Of a stretch of DNA of 50,984 nucleotides, positions 42,372-50,662 are shown in pieces. How positions within the stretch are numbered: the stretch's first letter is position 1; each line of letters starts with the position of its first letter. The notes below the pieces were generated by a model that was not told the origin of the DNA, did not search any database, and saw only the letters and a list, made by a program, of their open reading frames with translations. Origin of the DNA: JACKII01 sp041687435 (lineage in GTDB: Bacteria > Pseudomonadota > Alphaproteobacteria > Bin95); assembly GCA_041687435.1 (NCBI GenBank), contig JAWLBX010000025.1, positions 1-50,984 on the forward strand, read 5' to 3'. Both the position numbers and the translations under genes were made by a program.

Positions 42372-43670
42372 ATGCTCTGTTTCGCCCACATCGGCGCGGC
42401 CCTGACCCTGAGTCTGCTGCTACCCCTGCCCGCATTTGCCCAGGATGCATTGAATTCCGGTGATACGGCCTGGATCATTGCAGCAACGGCCCTGGTGCTG
42501 TTCATGACCTTGCCCGGTCTGGCGCTGTTCTATGCCGGACTGGTGCGCAGCCAGGCCGTTCTTTCTGTCGTCATGCAATGCTTTGCCATCGCCTGCCTGT
42601 CCAGCATTCTCTGGCTGGTTGCAGGCTACAGCCTTGCGTTCGGGGATAGCATTGCCGGCTGGGTTGGTGGACTCGACAAGGCGTTTTTCTCCGGTGTTAC
42701 GTCCGATGTGTTGAGCGGCTCGATCCCGGAGATCGTGTTTGCGATGTTCCAAATGGCCTTTGCGGTCATCACACCTGCCCTGATCGTCGGCGCCTATCCG
42801 GAGCGGATGAAATTTTCCGCAGTATTGTGGATGAGCAGCCTCTGGCTGTTGCTGGTCTATGCGCCGGTCTGCCACTGGGTTTGGGGTGGCGGCTGGCTGT
42901 CAGAAATGGGCGTGATGGACTTCGCAGGCGGCATCGTCGTGCATGCGACCGCTGGCGTTTCCGCCATCGTAATCGCGATGATGCTGGGTGCCCGCCGTGG
43001 CTTTCCGGAACAGGTGCGCCCGCCCCACAATCCCGGCATGACCGCCACGGGTGCGGCTATGCTGTGGGTCGGCTGGTATGGCTTCAACGGGGGCTCGCAA
43101 CTGGCGGCGGACGGCGGCGCGGGCATGGCGATTGCTACAACCCACATCGCGGCCGCCACTGCCGCGATTGCGTGGATGGCGATTGAATGGATCAAGTTCG
43201 GCAAGCCCTCCCTGGTAGGCGCCGTAACCGGCGTCATCGCCGGGCTCGCGACCGTAACGCCCGCCAGCGGCTTTATCGGGCCAATGGGTGGGCTGATCCT
43301 GGGCTTCACGGCAGGCATTGTCTGCTTCTACGCGGTGCAGATCGTGAAGTTCTCGCTCAAGATCGACGATTCGCTGGATGTTTTTGCGGTCCACGGCGTC
43401 GGCGGCATTATCGGCTCCCTGCTGGTCAGCGTGCTGGCTTTGGCGGTCTTTGGCGGCGGCGGCTTGGCGGAGGGGCAAACGGTTATCGGCCAGTTGGGTG
43501 TGCAGGCGCTGGGCGTCGGCGTGACGCTGGTCTGGTCGGCAGGCTTCACCTTCCTTATCTTAAAGGTGACTGGTGCCTTGACCGGCGGCCTGCGCGTCAC
43601 GGAAGAGCAGGAAATCGAGGGCCTCGACATCGCTTTCCATGGCGAGAGCGGCTACGACCTGGGCCGATAG
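42372..43670 (+). CDS. amtB: Ammonium transporter AmtB
   Basis: The 432-aa product is an Amt/Mep/Rh-family channel that takes up ammonium across the inner membrane. The signal peptide ends near PAFAQ. The Amt pattern includes DTAWIIAATALVLFMTLPGLALFYAG and the pore twin histidines in VVHATAGVSAIV and FAVHGVGGIIG. The start at 42372 is chosen because GGAGAG lies 8 bases upstream; an in-frame ATG at 42357 is less likely. It is 10 bases upstream of glnK. Confidence 0.94.
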   Translation: MLCFAHIGAALTLSLLLPLPAFAQDALNSGDTAWIIAATALVLFMTLPGLALFYAGLVRSQAVLSVVMQCFAIACLSSILWLVAGYSLAFGDSIAGWVGGLDKAFFSGVTSDVLSGSIPEIVFAMFQMAFAVITPALIVGAYPERMKFSAVLWMSSLWLLLVYAPVCHWVWGGGWLSEMGVMDFAGGIVVHATAGVSAIVIAMMLGARRGFPEQVRPPHNPGMTATGAAMLWVGWYGFNGGSQLAADGGAGMAIATTHIAAATAAIAWMAIEWIKFGKPSLVGAVTGVIAGLATVTPASGFIGPMGGLILGFTAGIVCFYAVQIVKFSLKIDDSLDVFAVHGVGGIIGSLLVSVLALAVFGGGGLAEGQTVIGQLGVQALGVGVTLVWSAGFTFLILKVTGALTGGLRVTEEQEIEGLDIAFHGESGYDLGR

Positions 43671-43680
43671 GGAGAGTGGA

Positions 43681-44019
43681 ATGAAACTCGTGATCGCAGT
43701 CATCAAACCGCACAAGCTCGACCCGGTGCGGGAGGCGCTGACCGAAATCGGCGTCTCCGGCCTCACCGCCAGCGAGGTCAAGGGGTTCGGCCGGCAAAAG
43801 GGCCATACGGAGATCTACCGCGGTGCAGAATACACCGTCGCCTTCCTACCCAAGGTAAAGATCGAACTGGTTATTCCGGACGATCTGGTTGAGCGCACTA
43901 TGGAAACCATCCGGCAGACAGCCGAGACCGGTCAGATCGGCGACGGCAAAATCTTCGTGCTGGACGTGGAACGCGCCATGCGCATTCGCACCGGGGAAAT
44001 TGGCGAGGAGGCGTTGTAA
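43681..44019 (+). CDS. glnK: Nitrogen regulatory protein PII (GlnK)
   Basis: The 112-aa protein is PII, starting MKLVIAVIKPHKLDPVREAL, with the T-loop and the uridylylated Tyr51 in YRGAEYTVAF, and the C-loop GDGKIFVLDVERAMRIRTGE. It blocks AmtB when nitrogen is abundant. The pairing with amtB favours GlnK over GlnB. GGGAGAG lies upstream. The csaA-like gene follows 99 bases later. Confidence 0.95.
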   Translation: MKLVIAVIKPHKLDPVREALTEIGVSGLTASEVKGFGRQKGHTEIYRGAEYTVAFLPKVKIELVIPDDLVERTMETIRQTAETGQIGDGKIFVLDVERAMRIRTGEIGEEAL

Positions 44020-44118
44020 GCGCCTCCCCGCCGCGGCGGGCCTATGGCCGGGCGGTCGCAGGCACTCTATAAGGGACCAATCCACGACGACCGCAGCCAA
44101 AGCTGGAAGCCCTGCCCC

Positions 44119-44454
44119 ATGACCATCGAATTCGACGACTTCCTGAAGGTGGACATTCGCGCCGGCACGGTCGTGAACGCCGAACCGTATCCAGAAGCGC
44201 GCAAGCCGGCGATCAAGCTGGAAATCGACTTCGGGCCGGAGATCGGTGTCAAGAAAAGCTCGGCGCAACTGACTGTCCATTATACGCCGGAAAGCCTGAT
44301 CGGCCGGCAGGTGCTGGCCGTGGTCAACTTCCCGCCGCGCCAGATCGGCAAGGTCCGCTCGGAAGTGCTGGTGCTTGGCCTGCCGGATGCCGATGGCGCG
44401 GTCGTGCTGCTGCGCCCGGCCCAGGCAGTGCCGGACGGCGGACGGATGCACTGA
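44119..44454 (+). CDS. csaA: CsaA-like tRNA-binding-domain protein
   Basis: The 111-aa protein is an OB-fold tRNA-binding (EMAP-like) domain, as in CsaA: FDDFLKVDIRAGTVV, SSAQLTVHYTPESL, GRQVLAVVNFPPRQIGKVRSEVLVLG. CsaA was described as an export-related chaperone. The start at 44119 is where homologues start; an upstream in-frame ATG at 44044 is weaker. It stands before an SDR gene after 41 bases. Confidence 0.88.
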   Translation: MTIEFDDFLKVDIRAGTVVNAEPYPEARKPAIKLEIDFGPEIGVKKSSAQLTVHYTPESLIGRQVLAVVNFPPRQIGKVRSEVLVLGLPDADGAVVLLRPAQAVPDGGRMH

Positions 44455-44495
44455 ACCGCCGTCCCAAAGAAACGCCCCGAACGAGAGGAACCGAC

Positions 44496-45272
44496 ATGCA
44501 ATCCATTCAAGGGAAGATCGCCTGGATCACCGGCGCGGGAACCGGCATCGGCCGGGCCGCCGCCTTTGCCCTGGCCGAAGCCGGCGCGACCGTCATCCTC
44601 TCCGGCCGGCGCGTGCCGCAGTTGAAGGAGGTGGCGGAGCAAATCGCCTCTAAAGGGGGCAAGGCCGAGACGGCGCCGCTCGACATTGCCGACACCGCGG
44701 CCGTCGATGCCGTGGCCGAACGAATCGAAGCAACACACGGGCGGCTCGACATTCTGGTGAACAGCGCTGGCGTGAATGCCCCGACCCGGCACTGGCGCAA
44801 TATCAAGCCGGAAAGCTGGAACAGCATCATCGACATCAACCTGAAGGGCGCCTTCAACGTCTGCCACGCCGCAGTGCAGCAGATGCGCCAGCAGCGCGAC
44901 GGGCTGATCATCAATGTTTCTTCCATGGCGAGCCAGACCCGCACCGGCGGCTTTTCCGGCTTTCCCTACGGTGCAGCCAAGCGCGGGCTGAACGTGATGA
45001 CGGAAAGCATCAACGAGCAGAACTGCCATATCGGCATCCGCGCCTGCGCCCTCTGCCCTGGCGAGGTCGCGACCGAAATCCTCGACAAGCGCCCGATTCC
45101 GCCAAGTGCCGAGGAACGGGCAAAGATGCTGCAGGAGGAGGATCTGGGCGCTGCCGTCCTGTTCATCGCGCAGATGCCGCCGCATGTCTGCATCAACGAA
45201 ATCCACATGACCCCAACCTGGAACCGCAGCTACATCGGCTCCGACGAGTTCGCGATTCCAAGGGATGATTGA
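44496..45272 (+). CDS. SDR family NAD(P)-dependent oxidoreductase
   Basis: The 258-aa protein has TGAGTGIG at 12-19, NSAG at 89-92, Ser142 or Ser143, Tyr158 and Lys162 (YGAAK). The end (HVCINEIHMTPTWNRS) is like alcohol dehydrogenase-type SDRs. GAGAGGAAC precedes the ATG. A truncated SDR remnant starts 50 bases after its stop. Confidence 0.9.
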   Translation: MQSIQGKIAWITGAGTGIGRAAAFALAEAGATVILSGRRVPQLKEVAEQIASKGGKAETAPLDIADTAAVDAVAERIEATHGRLDILVNSAGVNAPTRHWRNIKPESWNSIIDINLKGAFNVCHAAVQQMRQQRDGLIINVSSMASQTRTGGFSGFPYGAAKRGLNVMTESINEQNCHIGIRACALCPGEVATEILDKRPIPPSAEERAKMLQEEDLGAAVLFIAQMPPHVCINEIHMTPTWNRSYIGSDEFAIPRDD

Positions 45273-45322
45273 GGCCCGCCAATCGGCACAGCGGGCCAAC
45301 CATAAAAATAGTGGAAACAGCC

Positions 45323-45619
45323 ATGACGGAACTCATCGGCAAGATCGCGGTGATCACCGGCGGCGTCAGCGGCATCGCGCAGATAGCCCTGTTCCTGGCG
45401 AGCGACCGGTTGAACTTCGTAAACGGCCAAGCGATTATGGTAGATGGCGCGGTCGCGAACGGCGTGCTGTGGGCTGACCAGACGCCTGCCTACAAGACCA
45501 ACCGCCCGATCAACGGGTACAACCCGGACGAAGGATGCGCGATGGAGAAATTAACTACATATAGTTTGCATCGCACATCTAAAATTCTGGGGAAAAGGGA
45601 GAGCAATGGATTTGGCTAA
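45323..45619 (+). pseudogene. SDR remnant with a large internal deletion
   Basis: The frame starts like an SDR (LIGKIAVITGGVSGI, with the glycine motif) but then joins directly to an SDR C-terminus (AQIALFLASDRLNFVNGQ, MVDGAVANGV). About 180 residues, with the whole catalytic Ser-Tyr-Lys region, are missing, as judged by the usual spacing of these two motifs. SDR similarity ends near residue 50 and the frame runs on into the AT-rich island to 45619. It cannot be an active dehydrogenase. Confidence 0.8.
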
Positions 45620-46043
45620 TTATCATAGAATCGCTTTGGTTTCATGCGTGAAAACTAAAGAAAATAAAGCACGACCAGCAAAAGATTTGTACATTTCTCC
45701 GTGGTTTACCAAAACAAGAGCGCTCATAGAACGATCTGGTCTGCAATGGTTTATTCTTTCAGCTGAACATGGCCTTTTGTGGCCGGACCAAATTGTGGAG
45801 CCCTATGAGCGCACCCTGAACAGGATGCCGGTCGCTGAGCGAAAGAGATGGGCCGAACGTGTGAAAAAGCAAATTGATAATGACATCCTCGCAGCAGATG
45901 AAATTATCATTCTTGCGGGCCAACGTTATCGTGAAAACCTTATGGGCCACCTAAAACAGCGCTTCGCCAAAGTCACGATTCCAATGGAAGGGCTGACCAG
46001 CGGGCGGCAATTGAGTTGGCTAGACCATGCCACGTCTCTCTGA
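45606..46043 (+). CDS. DUF6884 domain protein
   Basis: The 145-aa protein has the DUF6884 pattern: LVSCVKTK at about 11-18, PAKDLYISPWF, WFILSAEHGLLWPDQIVEPY (48-67), and IIILAGQRYRENL (100-112). The family has no established function; the pattern of SC-x-K-x-K and SAxHGLL recalls the YaaA-type DNA-binding fold, which is my inference. GGGAGAG lies before the ATG at 45606. It overlaps the next gene by 17 bases, so the two are probably a functional unit. Codon use is AT-rich and unlike its neighbours, pointing to transfer. Confidence 0.78.
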   Translation: MDLANYHRIALVSCVKTKENKARPAKDLYISPWFTKTRALIERSGLQWFILSAEHGLLWPDQIVEPYERTLNRMPVAERKRWAERVKKQIDNDILAADEIIILAGQRYRENLMGHLKQRFAKVTIPMEGLTSGRQLSWLDHATSL

Positions 46044-46728
46044 TCTTGATGAATTTTACCGATTGCTTGACCAGCTTGAAGTGAGGATCGGAGGAAGACG
46101 CCGTTTAGCAGACTGTAACGGTCGAATGTACTGGCCGCAAAGAGGAATCTACTTCTTTTTCGAGACGAACGAAATTCGTGGAAAAGACCCTTTATGCCAG
46201 AGGGTTACGCGCGTGGGCACACACGCTTTGAAGAAGAATTCTCGTACGACTCTCTGGAACCGCTTGAGTCAACATCGCGGTTCGGTCAATCCGCGCGGGG
46301 GTAACCATCGTGGTTCGATCTTTCGCCTGCTTGTTGGGGAAGCGATGATCAACCGCAATCCTACATTTGCAGTTGAGAGTTGGGGGCAAGGTTCGTCAGC
46401 ATCCCGTGAGGTCCGGCAAGCGGAAAATCCACATGAAATTCGGGTCAGCGAATACATCGGGAACATGAGCTTTATTTTCCTTCCGGTACTTGATGATGCC
46501 GGCCCTAATAGTGCAAGGGGAGTTATCGAAAGAAACATAATCGCGTTGCTGAGCGGGTTTGTTCATTCGCGGATAGATCCGCCGAATCCAGATTGGCTCG
46601 GCACGGCCAGCAGTCGAGATCGAGTGCGTCGATCAGGACTTTGGAACAACAATCATGTCGGTGACGACTATGACCGTCGCTTTCTAGGTTTGTTCGAAGC
46701 GTTAGTGCACGAAGCATCGATGGGATAA
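46027..46728 (+). CDS. GIY-YIG-like protein of unknown function
   Basis: The 233-aa protein is unlike a named enzyme but has features of the GIY-YIG fold: QRGIYFFFE (GIY, 40-42), RVTRVGTHA (VGTH, 63-66, in place of YIG), LWNRLSQHRG (76-85, where the Arg of the nuclease would sit), and GGNHRGSIFRLLVGE (91-105). A late NIIALLSGF could supply an acid or helix. If a nuclease, it would be divergent. It overlaps the DUF6884 gene by 17 bases and is in the same AT-rich island. The reading frame is intact. A function in DNA processing or defence is a hypothesis. Confidence 0.7.
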   Translation: MPRLSDLDEFYRLLDQLEVRIGGRRRLADCNGRMYWPQRGIYFFFETNEIRGKDPLCQRVTRVGTHALKKNSRTTLWNRLSQHRGSVNPRGGNHRGSIFRLLVGEAMINRNPTFAVESWGQGSSASREVRQAENPHEIRVSEYIGNMSFIFLPVLDDAGPNSARGVIERNIIALLSGFVHSRIDPPNPDWLGTASSRDRVRRSGLWNNNHVGDDYDRRFLGLFEALVHEASMG

Positions 46729-46841
46729 CGAGGACTGTTCCCTTGAGGGAGGCAACGCCTTTCGTCTTTGGCAACGGTTGCCCAAACTCCCACACCGTGG
46801 CAGATCATTGATCTCTGGTCATTCCGGCAAGCGAGCACCCC

Positions 46842-49800
46842 ATGTCTTCCAAACAGTGGCAATTCTGGATCGACCGCGGCGGCACGTTTACCGATATCGT
46901 CGCGCAGACGCCGGATGGCTCGCTCGTCAGCCACAAGCTGCTGTCGGAAAATCCGGAGCGTTATGCCGATGCCGCGACCCAGGGCATCCGCGACTTGCTG
47001 GGAATCGCTCCCGGTGAGCCGATCCCGGCCGAGCGAATCGCCGCCGTCAAGATGGGCACCACGGTCGGCACCAACGCGCTCTTGGAGCGCAAGGGCGAGC
47101 GCACGCTGCTGGCGATCACCGAGGGCTTTCGCGACCAGCTCCGCATCGCCTACCAGAACCGGCCGCGCCTGTTCGATCTGAACATCAAGCTGCCGGAACT
47201 GCTCTATTCCAACGTGGTCGAGGTGCCGGAGCGGCTCGCGGCCAATGGCGAGGTGGTGACGCCTCTGGACGAGGCCGCGGCGCGCGCCGGGCTGCAGGCC
47301 GCCTTCGATGACGGCTACCGCGCCGTCGCCATCGTGCTGATGCACGCCTACCGCCATTCGGCGCACGAAGCGCGGGTGGCGGCGATTGCGCGCGAGATCG
47401 GCTTTGCCCAGGTTTCGGCCAGCCACGAGGTCAGCCCGCTGATCAAGCTGGTCAGCCGCGGCGACACCACCGTGGTGGATGCCTACCTCTCGCCGATCCT
47501 GCGCCGCTATGTGGAGCAGGTGGCGGGTGATCTGGGGGATACGGCCCTGCAGTTCATGCAGTCGAACGGCGGCCTGACCGCGGCGGAGCGGTTTCAGGGC
47601 AAGGACTGCATCGTCTCCGGCCCCGCGGGCGGCGTGGTCGGCGCGGCGCGGGCGGCGGCAATGGGCGGGTTCGAGCACATCATCGGCTTCGACATGGGTG
47701 GCACCTCGACGGATGTCAGCCACTACGCCGGCGACTTCGAGCGCACGTTCGAGACGCAGGTGGCAGGCGTGCGCATGCGGGCGCCGATGATGCAGATCCA
47801 CACGGTTGCGGCCGGCGGCGGGTCGATCCTGTTCTTCGATGGCGGCCGCTACCGCGTCGGGCCGGAGAGCGCCGGCGCCAACCCCGGCCCGGCCAGCTCC
47901 CGCCGCGGCGGCCCGCTGACGGTGACGGATGCGAACGTGATGCTGGGCCGGCTGCAATCTGACTATTTCCCAAAGGTGTTCGGCCCGGAGGCGAATGAGC
48001 CGCTCGACTTCCACACGGTCAAGCGCCAGTTCGCGGGCTTGGCAGACCGCATCCATGCGGAGACCGGCGACACGCGCAGCCCGGAGGAAGTGGCCGAAGG
48101 CTTCCTCGCCATCGCCGTCGACAACATGGCGAATGCGATTCGCGAGATCAGCGTGCGTCGCGGTTATGACGTGACCCGCTACACGCTCTGCGCCTTCGGC
48201 GGAGCCGGCGGCCAGCACGTCTGTCGCATTGCCGATGCGCTCGGCATGACCAAGGTGTTCCTGCACCCGTTCGCGGGCGTACTGTCGGCCTATGGCATGG
48301 GCCTCGCCGATCTTCGCACGGTACGCGAACAAAGCATCGAGCGCCGGCTGGATGCCGAAGCGCTGCCGGAATTGCAGGCCACGTTTGCCGAACTCTCCAA
48401 GGCTGGCGAGGAGGAGATGGCGGCACAGGGCATGCCACCCGCCCGCCGCCGGATCGAGCATCGGCTGCATCTGCGCTACGAGGGCACGGATTCCTCGCTG
48501 GAAGTGCCGTTCGAAGCGGATGTCGACGCCCTGCGCGAAGCGTTCGAGGCCGCGCACAAACAGCGCTTCGGCTTCGTCATGGCCGAAAAGGCGCTGGTCG
48601 CGGCTACCGCGGTCGCCGAGGTGATCGGCGAGACCGACGTGCCGGAGGAGCCAAAGCACGCGCTCGCTCCGGTGGACGCGAGGCCCCTCGCCCGCCGGCC
48701 GATCTGGGCGGATGGGCGCTGGCAAAACGCGCCGTTCTACGACCGCGAGGCGCTCACCCCCGGCACGACCGTGGACGGCCCGGCGGTGATCCTGGAGCCG
48801 ACCGGTACCACCGTGCTGGAGCCCGGCTGGCAGGCGCGCATGACCGAACGGCTGCATCTGGTGCTGACCCGTGTCGAAGAAATGCACCGCGACCACGCCA
48901 TCGGCACGGAGGCGGACCCGGTGCGCCTCGAACTGTTCAACAATCTCTACATGTCGATTGCCGAGCAGATGGGCGCGGCACTGGAGAACACCGCCTATTC
49001 GGTGAACATCAAGGAACGGCTGGATTTCTCCTGCGCGATTTTCGATCCGGAGGGCTTCCTCTGCGCCAACGCCCCGCACATGCCGGTGCACCTCGGCAGC
49101 ATGGGCGAGAGCGTGCGTTCGATCATCTGCACGCGGGCGGCGACGATGAAATCCGGCGACGTGTTCGCCCAGAATGCGCCCTACAACGGCGGCACCCACC
49201 TGCCGGATATCACCGTGATCGCGCCGGTGTTTGAAAACGGCAAGGTCATTTTCTATGTCGCCAGCCGCGGCCATCATGCCGACATCGGCGGCAAGACGCC
49301 CGGCTCGATGCCGCCGGACTCAACGCATATCGAGGAAGAAGGCGTGCTGATCGACGACTTCCTGCTGGTCGATGGCGGCCGGTTCTGCGAGGTGGAACTG
49401 CGCGACCTGCTTTCCAGCGGGCGTTATCCCAGCCGGAACCTGGATCAGAACATCGCCGACCTGCGCGCCCAGATCGCCGCCTGCGAGCGCGGCATCCAGG
49501 AAGTGCGCGGCATGGTCGGCCAGTTCGGGCTCGACGTGGTGCAGGCCTACATGCGCCATGTGCAGGACAATGCGGAAGAGCAGGTGCGCCGCGTGATCGA
49601 CCGGCTGGGCGACGGCCAGTTCCGCTACGAACTGGATGACGGCAGCCACGTGCAGGTGGCCATATCGGTGGACCGGGAAGCGCGAACGGCAAGAATTGAC
49701 TTCACCGGCACGAGCGAGCAGCAGCCCACGAACTTCAACGCGCCCAGCGCTGTGGCGCGGGCAGCAGTGCTCTATGTGTTCCGCTGTCTGGTCGCGGACG

Positions 49801-50435
49801 ACATCCCCCTCAACGACGGTGTCCTGAAGCCCTTGGAAATCGTCATTCCGAAGGGCTGCATGCTGAACCCGGAATATCCGGCTGCGGTTGTTGCCGGCAA
49901 TGTCGAGACATCACAGGTCGTCACCGACACGCTGTTCGGCGCATTGGGCGTGATGGGCGCTGCGCAAGGCACCATGAACAATTTTACCTTCGGCAATGCG
50001 CAGTATCAGTATTACGAAACCATCTGTGGCGGCAGCGGGGCCGGGCCGGCCTTCGACGGCACCAGTGCCGTGCACACGCACATGACCAACACCCGCCTTA
50101 CCGACCCGGAAATCCTCGAATGGCGCTTTCCGGTCCGGCTGGACAGCTTCGAAATCCGACGCGGCTCTGGCGGCGCCGGAAAGCACAAGGGCGGCGACGG
50201 CATCGTGCGCAAGGTGCGGTTCCTGGAACCGATGACCGCGGCCATCCTCTCCAACCGTCGCCGCGTGCCCCCTTACGGCATGGCTGGCGGCGAAGCCGCC
50301 AAGGTGGGAAAAACCTATGTCATCCGCACGGATGGCGCCCGCGAGGATCTGGGCGGCCAGGGCCAGACAGAGATGGCGGCAGGCGACGTGTTTGTGATCG
50401 AGACGCCTGGCGGCGGTGGGTATGGGCAAGTGTGA
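46842..50435 (+). CDS. Fused hydantoinase/oxoprolinase (HyuA-HyuB)
   Basis: The 1197-aa protein fuses the HyuA-type ATPase part (WIDRGGTFTDIVAQT at about 9-23, DMGGTSTDVS, CAFGGAGGQHVCRIAD) with the HyuB-type part (LELFNNLYMSIAEQMGAAL, CAIFDPEGFLCANAP, VRSIICTRA). The end TPGGGGYGQV is the conserved HyuB tail. It resembles 5-oxoprolinase or N-methylhydantoinase, ATP-driven opening of cyclic amides. The specific substrate is unknown. The ATG at 46842 has only a weak ribosome binding site. Confidence 0.92.
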   Translation: MSSKQWQFWIDRGGTFTDIVAQTPDGSLVSHKLLSENPERYADAATQGIRDLLGIAPGEPIPAERIAAVKMGTTVGTNALLERKGERTLLAITEGFRDQLRIAYQNRPRLFDLNIKLPELLYSNVVEVPERLAANGEVVTPLDEAAARAGLQAAFDDGYRAVAIVLMHAYRHSAHEARVAAIAREIGFAQVSASHEVSPLIKLVSRGDTTVVDAYLSPILRRYVEQVAGDLGDTALQFMQSNGGLTAAERFQGKDCIVSGPAGGVVGAARAAAMGGFEHIIGFDMGGTSTDVSHYAGDFERTFETQVAGVRMRAPMMQIHTVAAGGGSILFFDGGRYRVGPESAGANPGPASSRRGGPLTVTDANVMLGRLQSDYFPKVFGPEANEPLDFHTVKRQFAGLADRIHAETGDTRSPEEVAEGFLAIAVDNMANAIREISVRRGYDVTRYTLCAFGGAGGQHVCRIADALGMTKVFLHPFAGVLSAYGMGLADLRTVREQSIERRLDAEALPELQATFAELSKAGEEEMAAQGMPPARRRIEHRLHLRYEGTDSSLEVPFEADVDALREAFEAAHKQRFGFVMAEKALVAATAVAEVIGETDVPEEPKHALAPVDARPLARRPIWADGRWQNAPFYDREALTPGTTVDGPAVILEPTGTTVLEPGWQARMTERLHLVLTRVEEMHRDHAIGTEADPVRLELFNNLYMSIAEQMGAALENTAYSVNIKERLDFSCAIFDPEGFLCANAPHMPVHLGSMGESVRSIICTRAATMKSGDVFAQNAPYNGGTHLPDITVIAPVFENGKVIFYVASRGHHADIGGKTPGSMPPDSTHIEEEGVLIDDFLLVDGGRFCEVELRDLLSSGRYPSRNLDQNIADLRAQIAACERGIQEVRGMVGQFGLDVVQAYMRHVQDNAEEQVRRVIDRLGDGQFRYELDDGSHVQVAISVDREARTARIDFTGTSEQQPTNFNAPSAVARAAVLYVFRCLVADDIPLNDGVLKPLEIVIPKGCMLNPEYPAAVVAGNVETSQVVTDTLFGALGVMGAAQGTMNNFTFGNAQYQYYETICGGSGAGPAFDGTSAVHTHMTNTRLTDPEILEWRFPVRLDSFEIRRGSGGAGKHKGGDGIVRKVRFLEPMTAAILSNRRRVPPYGMAGGEAAKVGKTYVIRTDGAREDLGGQGQTEMAAGDVFVIETPGGGGYGQV

Positions 50436-50660
50436 GGGAGCGCCGCTATCCGGCAACCAGCTTATGGCTGGTGAGGTGAGGAGGAAGACAGCCTGAGCAC
50501 ACGGGCCCCTCATTGTCGCGCTACGCGTCGTAGATCCTCTGAAAAGCAACGCGTTCGAACGCAGCCGCAGGCCCTGCCCCACAATTTGCCGTCCATGCCA
50601 ACATTCAGAACGGCAGAAGGGGTTATGCATTATAAATAAGTGTTAATTCCTATTTATTTC
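50436..50660. other. Intergenic region before the IS element
   Basis: The region holds a small hairpin (ACCAGC, TTATG loop, GCTGGT, near 50457-50473) and an AT-rich end. No gene or RNA was recognised in it. Confidence 0.4.
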
Positions 50661-50662
50661 TA

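Larger units (their letters stand above)
45540..46740 (+). mobile_element. AT-rich putative acquired island
   Basis: Base composition changes visibly between about 45540 and 46740. A hand count in 45661-45720 gives 22 G+C of 60, against a clearly GC-rich background on both sides. It contains the DUF6884 and GIY-YIG-like genes. The left edge touches the broken SDR. No integrase, inverted repeat or target duplication was found, so the mechanism of entry is unknown and the limits are approximate. Confidence 0.55.

Noticed and set aside
46668..49277. A very long minus-strand open frame opposite the hydantoinase gene
   Set aside because: It is Ala, Arg, His and Gly rich, has no domain, and lies antisense to a clear HyuA/HyuB protein. 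This is typical of GC-rich antisense frames.
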